Origin: Paenarthrobacter sp. PH39-S1 | Lineage (GTDB): Bacteria > Actinomycetota > Actinomycetes > Actinomycetales > Micrococcaceae | Assembly (NCBI RefSeq): GCF_030063245.1 | Contig: NZ_JASISR010000008.1 | Location: 62,001-126,000 of the forward strand | Direction of reading: 5' to 3' | Length of the DNA stretch: 64,000 nt | Shown here: positions 9,714 to 22,077 of the stretch, in pieces | Layout of the letters: every line of letters begins with the position of its first letter | Position numbering within the stretch: position 1 is the first letter of the stretch | Made by a program: the position numbers and the translations under genes | The notes under the pieces: model-generated | The model's database searches: none | Seen by the model: the letters and a program-made list of their open reading frames with translations, nothing else | What the model was told of the DNA's origin: nothing

Positions 9714-10022
9714 CTACAGTTTGATTTCGATGTTCACGTCGGCCGGCAGGTCAAGACGCATAAGCGAGTCAACAGCCTTCGGCGTGGGGTCGATGATGTC
9801 GATCAGACGCTTGTGCGTGCGCATTTCAAAGTGCTCGCGGCTGTCCTTGTACTTGTGAGGCGAACGGATAACGCAGTACACGTTCTTTTCCGTCGGCAGC
9901 GGCACGGGGCCGACCACCGTTGCGCCTGCGCGCGTGACCGTCTCAACGATCTTCCGTGCTGATACGTCAATGACCTCATGGTCATATGACTTCAGCCGGA
10001 TGCGGATTTTTTGTCCCGCCAT
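9714..10022 (-). CDS. rpsJ: 30S ribosomal protein S10
   Basis: S10, 102 residues, a small-subunit head protein that also acts as NusE in transcription antitermination. It begins [19 protein letters not shown] and includes [19 protein letters not shown]. It is the first gene of the S10 operon. About 200 nt of leader separate it from a candidate promoter at 10234-10263. Confidence 0.98.
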
Positions 10023-10104
10023 GGCGTCGTGACTCTCTTTCCTGACATAGCGCCCTGCACTAGCGACACTGTTGACTAAACGCTGTTTACTTACTCGTTC
10101 TGCC

Positions 10105-10129
10105 GGGCACCCGGTACTACCCGGTGCCC
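10105..10129 (-). promoter_or_regulatory. Stem-loop in the rpsJ leader
   Basis: Arms GGGCACC (10105-10111) and GGTGCCC (10123-10129) pair, with three further pairs inside after one mismatch. It lies about 85 nt upstream of the rpsJ start, inside the presumed leader. A regulatory role is possible but not shown. Confidence 0.4.
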
Positions 10130-10233
10130 AGCGGTGCGGCTCTCACAGCCACGCTTCCAGCGGACTGAATCCGGACATATCCGGGTTCCTCAATCGGCCG
10201 AAGCTCCGACCCCCGCGGTCGGGCGTGTCGCGG

Positions 10234-10263
10234 ATCTAATGCGCACATACCCGTAAACCGCAA
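10234..10263 (-). promoter_or_regulatory. Candidate promoter of the S10 operon
   Basis: On the minus strand TTGCGG (10263-10258) and TTAGAT (10239-10234) are separated by 18 bp, the same spacing seen at other promoters in this window. Transcription would start near 10227 and give a leader of about 200 nt. The -35 overlaps the Shine-Dalgarno-like sequence of the plus-strand small ORF. Confidence 0.4.
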
Positions 10264-10278
10264 GGAGGTGGGTTATGT

Positions 10279-10488
10279 TTGGGCTTCAACTTGGACCCTG
10301 GCACCGAGCATTATCTCGATCGGGACACGAAGAAGCGCTTGAACAACTTATCCAGTATGGCGGATATCCGCGGCAAATGCCAATTCCCCAGCCGTCAGCG
10401 CCTGCCCCGGCGCCCGGAAAGCCATGGTTTCCCGCCCGGAGGCCGTGTGAGATGCTGGTGCTGTGACAGGGGCCACGCCCGTGCCTGA
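10279..10488 (+). CDS. Doubtful small ORF upstream of the beta-glucosidase
   Basis: A very strong ribosome-binding sequence (AAGGAGG, 10262-10268) precedes two overlapping frames. The ATG at 10275 is ideally spaced but its frame (63 codons to 10466) has low third-position GC. The frame from TTG at 10279 has high third-position GC for its first 32 codons and begins MGFNLDPGTEHYLDRDTKKR, which looks protein-like. Its second half looks non-coding. It may be a small real gene, a decayed 5' fragment or chance. No family is recognised. The rest of 10023-10592 holds only the rpsJ leader and promoter. Confidence 0.3.
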   Translation: MGFNLDPGTEHYLDRDTKKRLNNLSSMADIRGKCQFPSRQRLPRRPESHGFPPGGRVRCWCCDRGHARA

Positions 10489-10592
10489 TGTGCTGGGCAG
10501 TTTGTTCATCCCGGTTGTTTATTCCCGTCTTCTTCCGGACCCCGCACCACCGCCGGTCCTGTCGCCGTCGCCCATGTAAAGGATGTCCGCTG

Positions 10593-12029
10593 ATGACCGG
10601 CTCTGCGCTTTCCCTCCCGGCTCTCGCCGCACTGCTGCCAGCGGATTTCACCCTGGGCGTGGCCACCGCTGCCTTTCAGATTGAAGGCGGTGTGCGCGAA
10701 GGCGGGCGTGGCCCATCGGGCTGGGACGACTTCACCCGGCAGAGCGGCCGGATCCTGAACGCGGACACCGCAGATGTTTCCTGCGACCACTACCACCGTT
10801 TCGCCGAGGACATAGCCTTGATGAAGGACCTCGGCGTTGACTCCTACCGGCTTTCGCTGGCCTGGCCAAGGGTTCAGCCGGGCGGCAGCGGGGCCGCCAA
10901 CCCCGCCGGTCTGGCGTTCTACGACCAGCTCGTGGATGACCTGCTGGCCGCAGGCATCAAGCCGATGGCCACGCTCTACCACTGGGACACTCCGCTCCCC
11001 CTGGAGCTGGCCGGCGGCTGGCTGACGCGTTCAACCGCAGAGCGCTTTGGCGAGTATGCGGCACTCGCCGGGGCGGCCCTCGGCGACAGGGTGGACAAGT
11101 GGATCACCGTCAACGAGCCGTCCTCGGTTACGCTCAACGGCTATGGGCTCGGCGTGCACGCCCCCGGCCGGGCCCTGCTCTTTGATGGTCTCCCTGCAGC
11201 CCACCACCAACTGCTGGGACATGGACTGGCGGTTCAGGCTTTGCGTTCGGCCGGGGCCACAGGCGGAATTGGCATCACCAACGTGCACACGCCGGTGGTC
11301 CCGGCGGCTGTTGACGATACCGGCGACCAGCTCTTCGCCGAGCTCTTCGATCTGCTGCACAACCGCATCTTTGCGGACCCGGTACTTCTGGGCCGGTACC
11401 CCGAAGTTCCCGCGTTCCTTGCCCCTGTCTTTGAGCCGCTGCTCGCCATGCCTGCGGCCGATCTCGAGACGATCCGACAGCCGCTGGATTTTTACGGGCT
11501 GAACTACTACGCGCCGACCAGGATCGCCGCCGGCCCGGGACCCTCCGGCACCGCGGCCGGCACCGGGGACGGCACCGCCAACGCGCTGGCCGGGCTGCCG
11601 TTCCGGCTGGAACCCTGGCCGGAGTATCCACAGACCGCGTTCGGCTGGCCGGTTGCGCCTGACTATTTTTCCACCGCGCTGGAGCAAATGGCGAACCGCT
11701 ACGGTGCCGACCTGCCTCCCGTCTACATCACGGAAAACGGCGCGAGCTTCCCGGACGAGCTCACGACCGGAGGTCGGATCGAAGACAGTCGGCGGATTGA
11801 CTATCTCGGCGCGCACCTGGCCGCGGCCGTGGACGCCGTGCAGCCCGGCGGCCCCGCCGCGGCCCTGGAACTGCGGGGATACTACATCTGGTCCCTGTTG
11901 GACAATTTTGAATGGGCCGCCGGTTACTCTCAACGCTTCGGGCTGGTCCACGTCGACTTCGAGACCCTGGTCCGCACGCCGAAGGACTCCTACTATTGGC
12001 TGCAGGAACTCATCAGGCTTCGGCCGTAG
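10593..12029 (+). CDS. GH1 family beta-glucosidase
   Basis: Cytoplasmic retaining glycoside hydrolase of family 1, releasing glucose from cellobiose or other beta-glucosides. The protein is 478 residues, normal for GH1. It has the N-terminal DFTLGVATAAFQIEGG signature, the acid/base glutamate in TVNEP (E175), the nucleophile in YITENG (E381) and the WSLLDNFEWAAGY segment. There is no signal peptide. The start is ATG at 10593, with AAAGGA upstream; the frame is open further but without a better start. It stands alone, without a sugar transporter or regulator beside it, and converges on tuf. Confidence 0.93.
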   Translation: MTGSALSLPALAALLPADFTLGVATAAFQIEGGVREGGRGPSGWDDFTRQSGRILNADTADVSCDHYHRFAEDIALMKDLGVDSYRLSLAWPRVQPGGSGAANPAGLAFYDQLVDDLLAAGIKPMATLYHWDTPLPLELAGGWLTRSTAERFGEYAALAGAALGDRVDKWITVNEPSSVTLNGYGLGVHAPGRALLFDGLPAAHHQLLGHGLAVQALRSAGATGGIGITNVHTPVVPAAVDDTGDQLFAELFDLLHNRIFADPVLLGRYPEVPAFLAPVFEPLLAMPAADLETIRQPLDFYGLNYYAPTRIAAGPGPSGTAAGTGDGTANALAGLPFRLEPWPEYPQTAFGWPVAPDYFSTALEQMANRYGADLPPVYITENGASFPDELTTGGRIEDSRRIDYLGAHLAAAVDAVQPGGPAAALELRGYYIWSLLDNFEWAAGYSQRFGLVHVDFETLVRTPKDSYYWLQELIRLRP

Positions 12030-12051
12030 CGTACGCGGCGTTAAACGCCAA

Positions 12052-12082
12052 AGGGCGCCCCTCCGAAGTGGAGTGACGCCCT
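12052..12082. terminator. Bidirectional terminator-like hairpin between the GH1 gene and tuf
   Basis: AGGGCG (12052-12057) pairs with CGCCCT (12077-12082) and an inner CTCC/GGAG stem extends it. It lies between two convergent genes and could end both transcripts. Confidence 0.6.
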
Positions 12083-12151
12083 GACGCGAGCCGGCTAGCA
12101 CCGGGTCCCTACGTGGCGACGAAGTCGACACGAAAAGGTATGCCGAACGCG

Positions 12152-13342
12152 CTACTTGACGATCTTGGTGACGCGGCCTGAGCCAACGGTGCGGCCACCC
12201 TCACGGATGGCGAAGCCGAGGCCTTCTTCCATGGCGATCGGCTGGATCAGCGCGACAGTCATTTCGGTGTTGTCGCCGGGCATAACCATTTCCGTACCCT
12301 CGGGCAGGGTGATGACGCCGGTAACATCCGTGGTGCGGAAGTAGAACTGCGGGCGGTAGTTGGAGTAGAACGGGTTGTGACGCCCGCCTTCGTCCTTCGC
12401 CAGGATGTAGACGTTGGCCTCGAAATCGGTGTGCGGGGTAATGGAACCCGGCTTGACGATAACCTGGCCACGCTCTACGTCTTCGCGCTTGATACCGCGC
12501 AGCAGCAGACCACAGTTCTCGCCGGCCCATGCCTCGTCGAGCTGCTTGTGGAACATTTCGATACCGGTAACGGTGGTCTTCTGGACCGGACGGATACCAA
12601 CAATTTCAACTTCAGAGTTGATCTTGAGGGTACCGCGCTCGGCGCGACCCGTGACAACGGTTCCCCGGCCGGTGATGGTGAAGACATCTTCAACCGGCAT
12701 CAGGAACGGCTTGTCCTTGTCGCGGATCGGATCCGGAACGCTCTCGTCCACGGCATCCATCAGGTCCTCAACGGACTTGACCCATACCGGATCGCCTTCC
12801 AGGGCCTTCAGGCCCGAAACGCGCACCACGGGAGCGTTGTCGCCGTCGAAGCCCTGCGCGGTGAGCAGCTCACGAACTTCCATTTCGACGAGGTCGAGGA
12901 GCTCCTCGTCATCCACCATGTCCGACTTATTCAGCGCAACCAGCAGGTAGGGAACGCCAACCTGGCGGGCGAGCAGAACGTGCTCGCGGGTCTGGGCCAT
13001 CGGGCCATCGGTAGCGGCAACCACGAGGATCGCGCCGTCCATCTGCGCTGCACCAGTAATCATGTTCTTGATGTAGTCAGCGTGGCCGGGAGCATCGACG
13101 TGTGCATAATGACGCTTCTCGGTCTGGTACTCAACATGGGAGATGTTGATGGTAATGCCGCGCTGCTTCTCCTCAGGAGCAGAGTCAATCGACGCGAAGT
13201 CGCGCTGCTCGTTGATCGTCGGGTACTTGTCGTACAGTACCTTGGAGATGGCAGCCGTCAGCGTCGTCTTACCATGGTCAACGTGACCGATGGTGCCGAT
13301 GTTAACGTGCGGCTTAGTCCGCTCGAACTTTGCCTTTGCCAC
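12152..13342 (-). CDS. tuf: Translation elongation factor Tu
   Basis: EF-Tu, the GTPase that brings aminoacyl-tRNA to the ribosome. It is 396 residues, full length. The P-loop GHVDHGKT is at 19-26, followed by switch motif [14 protein letters not shown] and NKSD; domains 2 and 3 are complete and end GRVTKIVK. The start is GTG with AGGAGG 5 nt upstream. It is the last gene of the str operon and has its own promoter in the 160-nt gap after fusA. Confidence 0.98.
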   Translation of the reverse strand: MAKAKFERTKPHVNIGTIGHVDHGKTTLTAAISKVLYDKYPTINEQRDFASIDSAPEEKQRGITINISHVEYQTEKRHYAHVDAPGHADYIKNMITGAAQMDGAILVVAATDGPMAQTREHVLLARQVGVPYLLVALNKSDMVDDEELLDLVEMEVRELLTAQGFDGDNAPVVRVSGLKALEGDPVWVKSVEDLMDAVDESVPDPIRDKDKPFLMPVEDVFTITGRGTVVTGRAERGTLKINSEVEIVGIRPVQKTTVTGIEMFHKQLDEAWAGENCGLLLRGIKREDVERGQVIVKPGSITPHTDFEANVYILAKDEGGRHNPFYSNYRPQFYFRTTDVTGVITLPEGTEMVMPGDNTEMTVALIQPIAMEEGLGFAIREGGRTVGSGRVTKIVK

Positions 13343-13411
13343 AGGTTCCTCCTAGAACGTTTTGAGAAGACTTACTCGTCAGCGGCGCTTTTCGCTACTG
13401 AAACTTCAGCA

Positions 13412-13441
13412 AGTCTACTGGGGGGCTTTGGGTTTGGTGAA
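13412..13441 (-). promoter_or_regulatory. tuf promoter
   Basis: TTCACC (13441-13436) and TAGACT (13417-13412) on the minus strand are 18 bp apart. The start point would be near 13404, giving a leader of about 60 nt before the tuf GTG. This would allow tuf to be expressed more than fusA. Confidence 0.55.
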
Positions 13442-13502
13442 ATTGCCGGTTTCTTCGGGCATCGGCTGCAATGCCCTCGGCGTTGTTGCTACTTGCTGGT
13501 TG

Positions 13503-15605
13503 TTACTCGCCGCGGTTCTTCTGGATGATCTCGTCGGCAACAGCCTTCGGAACCTCAGAGTAGCTGTCGAACTTCATCGAGTACACGGCACGGCCCTGGG
13601 TCTTGGACCGAAGGTCACCGATGTATCCGAACATCCCCGACAGCGGCACGTGGGCAACGATTACCTTCACGCCGCTTGCATCCTCCATCGACTGCATCTG
13701 GCCACGACGGGAGTTGAGGTCACCGATTACTTCACCCATGTATTCCTCAGGGGTGCGGACTTCAACTTCCATCAGCGGTTCGAGCAGAACCGGGTTCGCC
13801 ATCCGTGCGGCTTCCTTGAAAGCCATCCGGCCGGCGATCTTGAACGCCATTTCAGACGAGTCGACGTCGTGGTAGGCGCCATCAAGCAGTTTCGCTCTGA
13901 TGCCCACAACCGGGTAACCGGCCAGGACACCATCATTGAGCGCGTCCTGGATGCCGGCGTCAACGCTGGGGATGTATTCACGCGGAATACGGCCACCGCT
14001 GACCTTGTTCTCGAAGGCATACAGCACGCCTTCAACAACATCCATCGGCTCAATCGCAATCTGCACCTTGGCAAACTGACCGGAACCACCGGTCTGCTTC
14101 TTGTGGGTGTAGTCGTGCTTGACGACGGCGCGCTTGATGGTTTCGCGGTACGCGACCTGCGGCTTGCCCACGTTGGCTTCAACGTGGAATTCACGGCGCA
14201 TACGGTCAACCAGGATATCCAGGTGCAGCTCACCCATGCCGGCAATGATGGTCTGCCCGGTGTCCTCGTTGAGGGAGACCTGGAAGGTCGGGTCCTCTTC
14301 GGAGAGCTTCTGGATGGCGGTAGAGAGTTTCTCTTGGTCACCCTTGGTCTTCGGCTCGATCGCAACCGAGATCACGGGCTCCGGGAAGCTCATGGACTCG
14401 AGCACGATCGGGGCCGCAAGGTCGCACAGCGTGTCGCCGGTAGTGGTGTCCTTCAGGCCGATCGCCGCGTAGATGTGCCCCGTGGTGACCCCGTCCACCG
14501 GGTTTTCCTTGTTGGCGTGCATCTGGAACAGCTTGCCGATGCGTTCCTTCTTGTTCTTGGTGGAGTTCAGCACCTGCGTTCCCGAGGATGCATGCCCGGA
14601 GTACACGCGGATGTAGGTCAGACGCCCGAAGAACGGGTGCGTCACAACCTTGAACGCGAGAGCCGAGAACGGCGCCTGCGAATTTGCCGCCCGCGTGACA
14701 ATCTTCTCTTCATCGCGCACGTCGTGACCCTGAATATCAGGAACGTCCAGCGGCGACGGAAGGTAGGAGACAACCGCGTCCAGCATCGGCTGGACGCCCT
14801 TGTTCTTGAACGCAGATCCGCACAGCACCGGGTAAATCTGGCTGCTGACGGTCAGCGTACGGATGCCCGCCTTGATCTCGGCGACGGTGAGTTCTTCACC
14901 ACCGAGGTATTTCTCCATCAGCTCGTCGTCGGATTCGGCGACGGTTTCGAGCATGGCGGCGCGGTACTCTTCGGCCTTGGCCTGCAGCCCGGCGGGGATG
15001 GGTTCAACGGTGTACTTGGCACCCATCTCGGTCTCGCCACGCCAGGTGAGCGCACGCATTTCGATCAGATCGACAACGCCTTCAAATTCGCTCTCCGAGC
15101 CGATCGGCAGCTGGAGAACCAGCGGCTTGGCACCCAGTCGCTTGATGATGGTGTCCACGGTGAAGTAGAAGTCCGCGCCGAGCTTGTCCATCTTGTTGAC
15201 GAAGCAGATACGGGGAACATCATACTTATCGGCCTGGCGCCATACCGTCTCGGACTGCGGTTCCACCCCTTCCTTGCCGTCAAACACGGCGACGGCGCCG
15301 TCGAGGACGCGCAGTGAGCGCTCCACCTCAACGGTGAAGTCGACGTGACCGGGGGTGTCGATGATGTTGATCTGGTTGTTGTCCCAGAAGCAGGTGGTGG
15401 CGGCGGAGGTGATCGTAATGCCACGTTCCTGCTCCTGTGCCATCCAGTCCATGGTCGAGGCACCGTCGTGCGTTTCACCAATTTTGTGGTTCACGCCCGT
15501 GTAGAACAAGATGCGCTCGGTGGTGGTGGTCTTGCCTGCATCAATGTGAGCCATGATGCCAATATTGCGGACCTTACTAAGGTCGGTAAGCACGTCGAGT
15601 GCCAC
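13503..15605 (-). CDS. fusA: Translation elongation factor G
   Basis: EF-G, the translocation GTPase, 700 residues, full length. The P-loop [19 protein letters not shown] is near residue 19, with [22 protein letters not shown] and [11 protein letters not shown] following; domains IV and V contain [16 protein letters not shown] and [17 protein letters not shown]. It lies between rpsG and tuf in the str operon. Confidence 0.98.
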   Translation of the reverse strand: MALDVLTDLSKVRNIGIMAHIDAGKTTTTERILFYTGVNHKIGETHDGASTMDWMAQEQERGITITSAATTCFWDNNQINIIDTPGHVDFTVEVERSLRVLDGAVAVFDGKEGVEPQSETVWRQADKYDVPRICFVNKMDKLGADFYFTVDTIIKRLGAKPLVLQLPIGSESEFEGVVDLIEMRALTWRGETEMGAKYTVEPIPAGLQAKAEEYRAAMLETVAESDDELMEKYLGGEELTVAEIKAGIRTLTVSSQIYPVLCGSAFKNKGVQPMLDAVVSYLPSPLDVPDIQGHDVRDEEKIVTRAANSQAPFSALAFKVVTHPFFGRLTYIRVYSGHASSGTQVLNSTKNKKERIGKLFQMHANKENPVDGVTTGHIYAAIGLKDTTTGDTLCDLAAPIVLESMSFPEPVISVAIEPKTKGDQEKLSTAIQKLSEEDPTFQVSLNEDTGQTIIAGMGELHLDILVDRMRREFHVEANVGKPQVAYRETIKRAVVKHDYTHKKQTGGSGQFAKVQIAIEPMDVVEGVLYAFENKVSGGRIPREYIPSVDAGIQDALNDGVLAGYPVVGIRAKLLDGAYHDVDSSEMAFKIAGRMAFKEAARMANPVLLEPLMEVEVRTPEEYMGEVIGDLNSRRGQMQSMEDASGVKVIVAHVPLSGMFGYIGDLRSKTQGRAVYSMKFDSYSEVPKAVADEIIQKNRGE

Positions 15606-15636
15606 GGTGTCTCCCTTTGTCGGAAAGCCTTTTTTC

Positions 15637-15675
15637 CGGCCGACGACGTCAGGCTAGTGCCGCCGTCGTCGGCCG
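15637..15675 (-). promoter_or_regulatory. 12-bp perfect stem-loop in the rpsG-fusA spacer
   Basis: CGGCCGACGACG (15637-15648) pairs perfectly with 15664-15675, with a 15-nt loop. On the minus strand it is followed within 5 nt by a short A/G-rich stretch and then the fusA ribosome-binding site, not by a T-run ending transcription. A partial attenuator or an RNA-processing site is possible. Confidence 0.6.
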
Positions 15676-15682
15676 AAAGGTT

Positions 15683-16153
15683 CTACCAGCGGTAGTGGGC
15701 GAAGGCCTTGTTGGACTCGGCCATCTTATGAGTGTCTTCGCGCCGCTTCACGGCCGCACCAAGACCGTTGGAGGCATCCAGAATCTCGTTACGCAGACGC
15801 TCGGTCATGGTCTTCTCGCGGCGGCCCTTGGAGTAGCCGACCAGCCAACGCAACGCCAGCGCGGTTGCGCGGCCCGGCTTGACCTCAACGGGAACCTGGT
15901 AGGTCGCGCCACCGACACGGCGGGACTTGACCTCAAGGCTGGGCTTGATGTTTTCCATGGCCTTCTTCAGAGCGGCAACGGGGTCTCCCCCGGACTTCTC
16001 CTGAGCGCCCGCGAGTGCGCCGTACACGATGCGCTCTGCGGTGGACTTCTTGCCGTCAACGAGGACCTTATTGATCAGCTGCGTGACCAACGGCGAACCG
16101 TAAACGGGATCAATGACTAGCGGCCGCTTGGGGGCCGGACCCTTGCGAGGCAT
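15683..16153 (-). CDS. rpsG: 30S ribosomal protein S7
   Basis: S7, 156 residues, a primary 16S rRNA binder and the str-operon translational repressor in E. coli. It begins [20 protein letters not shown] and contains [15 protein letters not shown] longer frame continues 8 codons upstream into the rpsL stop region, but the ATG at 16153 matches the conserved N-terminus and is adjacent to rpsL. Confidence 0.97.
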   Translation of the reverse strand: MPRKGPAPKRPLVIDPVYGSPLVTQLINKVLVDGKKSTAERIVYGALAGAQEKSGGDPVAALKKAMENIKPSLEVKSRRVGGATYQVPVEVKPGRATALALRWLVGYSKGRREKTMTERLRNEILDASNGLGAAVKRREDTHKMAESNKAFAHYRW

Positions 16154-16154
16154 A

Positions 16155-16529
16155 TTACTTCTTCTCCATCTTTGCACCGTAGCGGCTGCGGGCCTGCTTG
16201 CGGTTCTTTACGCCCTGGGTATCAAGTGCACCGCGGACGATCTTGTAACGAACACCGGGAAGGTCCTTAACACGACCACCGCGGACGAGCACAATGGAGT
16301 GCTCCTGCAGGTTGTGGCCCACACCGGGGATGTAGGCGGTTACTTCCACGCCACCGTTGAGGCGCACGCGGGCAACCTTCCGCAGAGCCGAGTTAGGCTT
16401 CTTCGGAGTCGTGGTGTAAACACGGGTGCACACGCCGCGGCGCATGGGGCTTCCCTTAAGAGCGGGAGCCTTGGTCTTTGAGATCTTAGGGGAGCGGCCC
16501 TTACGGACCAACTGCTGAATCGTAGGCAC
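16155..16529 (-). CDS. rpsL: 30S ribosomal protein S12
   Basis: S12, 124 residues, in the decoding centre. It begins [14 protein letters not shown] and contains [13 protein letters not shown] with Lys43 and [12 protein letters not shown] with Lys88, the residues at which streptomycin-resistance changes arise; both are wild type. It is the first gene of the str operon, one nucleotide before rpsG. Confidence 0.98.
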   Translation of the reverse strand: MPTIQQLVRKGRSPKISKTKAPALKGSPMRRGVCTRVYTTTPKKPNSALRKVARVRLNGGVEVTAYIPGVGHNLQEHSIVLVRGGRVKDLPGVRYKIVRGALDTQGVKNRKQARSRYGAKMEKK

Positions 16530-16779
16530 TTTCGTGTTCTCCGTTTTTTCTCGAGAGGGTTCTCGTGTTGCTTTGCCCCGCCACTCACCTGCGTAGCCGC
16601 GTGTGGTGAGCGCTGAAGCGAAGCCCTATCATTCGTCGTCGCACCCTACGCGGCCTGAGCGCACCTAGGCATGCAAAAATGTGGCATTCGTTGCACAGGA
16701 ACCCTGCAACCCGGAACTGCGTTGCGAGGCAACCGCCTCACAGCACATTCATCCACTGCCACACTAACAATTGTTAACC

Positions 16780-16785
16780 AGTCTA
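16780..16785 (-). promoter_or_regulatory. Candidate -10 box for rpsL, with long leader
   Basis: TAGACT on the minus strand, identical to the -10 of tuf and tRNA-Trp, lies about 250 nt upstream of rpsL. No good -35 is seen 17-18 bp upstream. Nearby GTTAACAATTGTTAG is a short palindrome that could be a binding site. The rest of 16530-16870 shows no gene. Confidence 0.3.
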
Positions 16786-16873
16786 ACACGCCGCCGGGCC
16801 GCCCATTGACTTCGGCTGCTCCCGCCGTTTCGGACCTCTTGACGCAGCCACCGGGCCGGAGCACTCTCAGGGT

Positions 16874-16922
16874 GGCGCATGCGTTTCCCTGGCCCGCCGG
16901 GCCTGCTCATGCGCCAGGAGGG
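16874..16922 (+). promoter_or_regulatory. Stem-loop abutting the ribosome-binding site of the cysteine peptidase
   Basis: GGCGCATG (16874-16881) pairs with CATGCGCC (16908-16915), and inside it GGCCC/GGGCC pair at 16891-16903. The AGGAGGG ribosome-binding site (16916-16922) begins at the next base, 9 nt before the ATG. The placement suggests translational control or mRNA protection. Confidence 0.5.
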
Positions 16923-16931
16923 TGACCCGCC

Positions 16932-17696
16932 ATGACAAGGACCAACTCCCATTACGGATGGATTCCCGATCTGCCGGACCAGCGTGATCATCTGTACGCC
17001 GTTCCCCCACCGTTGGTCGCCAAACTTCCGGCCAAGGTCGATCTGACCCCGCAATGCCCGCCGGTCTATGACCAGGGACAGCTCGGCTCCTGTACCGGCA
17101 ATGGCATCGCGGGGAGCCTGCAGTTCGACGCCATGAAAGAGGGGCTTCCCGACACTTCCGTCCCCTCCCGGCTGTTCATCTACTACAACGAGCGCGTGAT
17201 CGAGGGCACTGTCGGCTCGGATTCCGGTGCGATGATCCGGGACGGGATTAGGACGGTGGCCCAAACGGGCGCCTGTGATGAATCGAACTGGCCGTACGAC
17301 ATCACAAAATTTTCGGTCAAACCTCCGGACAGCTGCTTTCAGCAGGCCGGCTCCCACCGGGCGATCAGCTATTCACGCGTGGTCCAATCGCTGGGACAGC
17401 TGAAGGGATGCCTTGCCTCCGGCTATCCAATCGTCTTCGGCTTTACCGTGTACGAGAGCTTCGAAGAGCCCACCGTCACCTCCACCGGAACGGTACCAAT
17501 GCCGGCGTCCAATGAGAAGGTCCTGGGCGGCCATTGCGTGCTGGCGGTCGGCTATGACGACGCGGCACAGCGCTTCGTCATCCGGAATTCCTGGGGCAGC
17601 GGATGGGGCAAGCAGGGCTATGCCACCATGCCGTACGCGTATCTATTGACCAGCGCACTGTCCACCGATTTCTGGACCATCCGGTCCACGAGCTGA
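16932..17696 (+). CDS. Papain-like (C1 family) cysteine peptidase, no signal peptide
   Basis: A 254-residue protein with all C1 peptidase landmarks: DQGQLGSCTGNGIAG with the oxyanion Gln48 and catalytic Cys54, GGHCVLAVGYDD with His201, and IRNSWGSGWGKQGY with Asn219. Residues 1-35 (GWIPDLPDQRDHLY and VDLTPQCPPVYDQG) are the short N-terminal segment common to bacterial members; there is no signal peptide and no inhibitory propeptide, so the enzyme is probably cytosolic and made active. The substrate is unknown. It stands alone, in plus orientation between rpsL and rpoC. Third-position GC is similar to that of its neighbours. An AGGAGGG site supports the start. Confidence 0.9.
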   Translation: MTRTNSHYGWIPDLPDQRDHLYAVPPPLVAKLPAKVDLTPQCPPVYDQGQLGSCTGNGIAGSLQFDAMKEGLPDTSVPSRLFIYYNERVIEGTVGSDSGAMIRDGIRTVAQTGACDESNWPYDITKFSVKPPDSCFQQAGSHRAISYSRVVQSLGQLKGCLASGYPIVFGFTVYESFEEPTVTSTGTVPMPASNEKVLGGHCVLAVGYDDAAQRFVIRNSWGSGWGKQGYATMPYAYLLTSALSTDFWTIRSTS

Positions 17697-17763
17697 GCGT
17701 CGGCGGACGGCGGGTCCCCCGCACGCAGGGCCATTGACGCCGGGTCCATCAACGAGGTCCGTA

Positions 17764-17795
17764 AACGAGGGCCATAAACGAGGGCCATAAACGAG
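17764..17795. repeat. Short direct repeat before the terminator
   Basis: About three copies of a 13-14 nt unit around TAAACGAGGGCCA run head to tail just before the peptidase/rpoC terminator. No function is evident. Confidence 0.6.
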
Positions 17796-17827
17796 GGCGG
17801 CCCCGCACCGGAAGGTGCGGGGCCGCC
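17796..17827. terminator. Strong bidirectional terminator between the peptidase and rpoC
   Basis: A perfect 14-bp stem (17796-17809 with 17814-17827) with a GGAA loop. It lies between convergent genes. Its core CCCCGCACC...GGTGCGGGG is shared with the thiolase/rplL terminator at 27304-27343. A second, weaker hairpin (CCCAAGCT 17845-17852 with AGCTTGGG 17863-17870) lies nearer rpoC. Confidence 0.8.
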
Positions 17828-17895
17828 GTCGTCGTTCGCCGCCTCCCAAGCTTCGCAAGCTCAGCTTGGGACCCTCGGCAGCTTTCTTAGCTCAG

Positions 17896-21798
<3,903 letters not shown>

Positions 21799-21906
21799 AT
21801 GGTCCCTGTTCTCTCTTGTTCTCTAATTCTGAATGTCTATGCGGGTGCGGAGGGAAGTTCGACGGCGGCGTACCCGGCTTTCGCCGGTTGACCGCCCGGA
21901 ACGGCG

Positions 21907-22074
21907 GGCCGAAGGTATCTTCGGCCGCGGACGGCCTTCGATCCTTGGCGCCCGCCTTCCTCCGGACGGCCCAACCGGCTAGTGACTAGGCTCGGGGGAA
22001 GGCGTGCGCCAAGCGACTAAGGCCGCCCGCGGCTGCAGGAGCCTTCGGCACGCCGTCCCGAGCCTAGGCACTAG
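21907..22074 (-). promoter_or_regulatory. Structured rpoB-rpoC spacer with long nested stem-loop
   Basis: An 18-nt inverted repeat (21979-21996 with 22057-22074, one mismatch) encloses a second 7-bp stem (22001-22007 with 22048-22054) and an inner AAGGC/GCCTT stem. Separately, GGCCGAAG (21907-21914) pairs with CTTCGGCC (21919-21926). All lie in the 279-nt spacer transcribed between rpoB and rpoC. No T-run follows the large structure. A processing or attenuation role is inferred. Confidence 0.7.
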
Positions 22075-22077
22075 CGC

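Noticed and set aside
10593-12029. Horizontal-transfer origin for the beta-glucosidase
   Set aside because: Base composition and codon use look like the surroundings, and there is no repeat, tRNA or integrase beside it.
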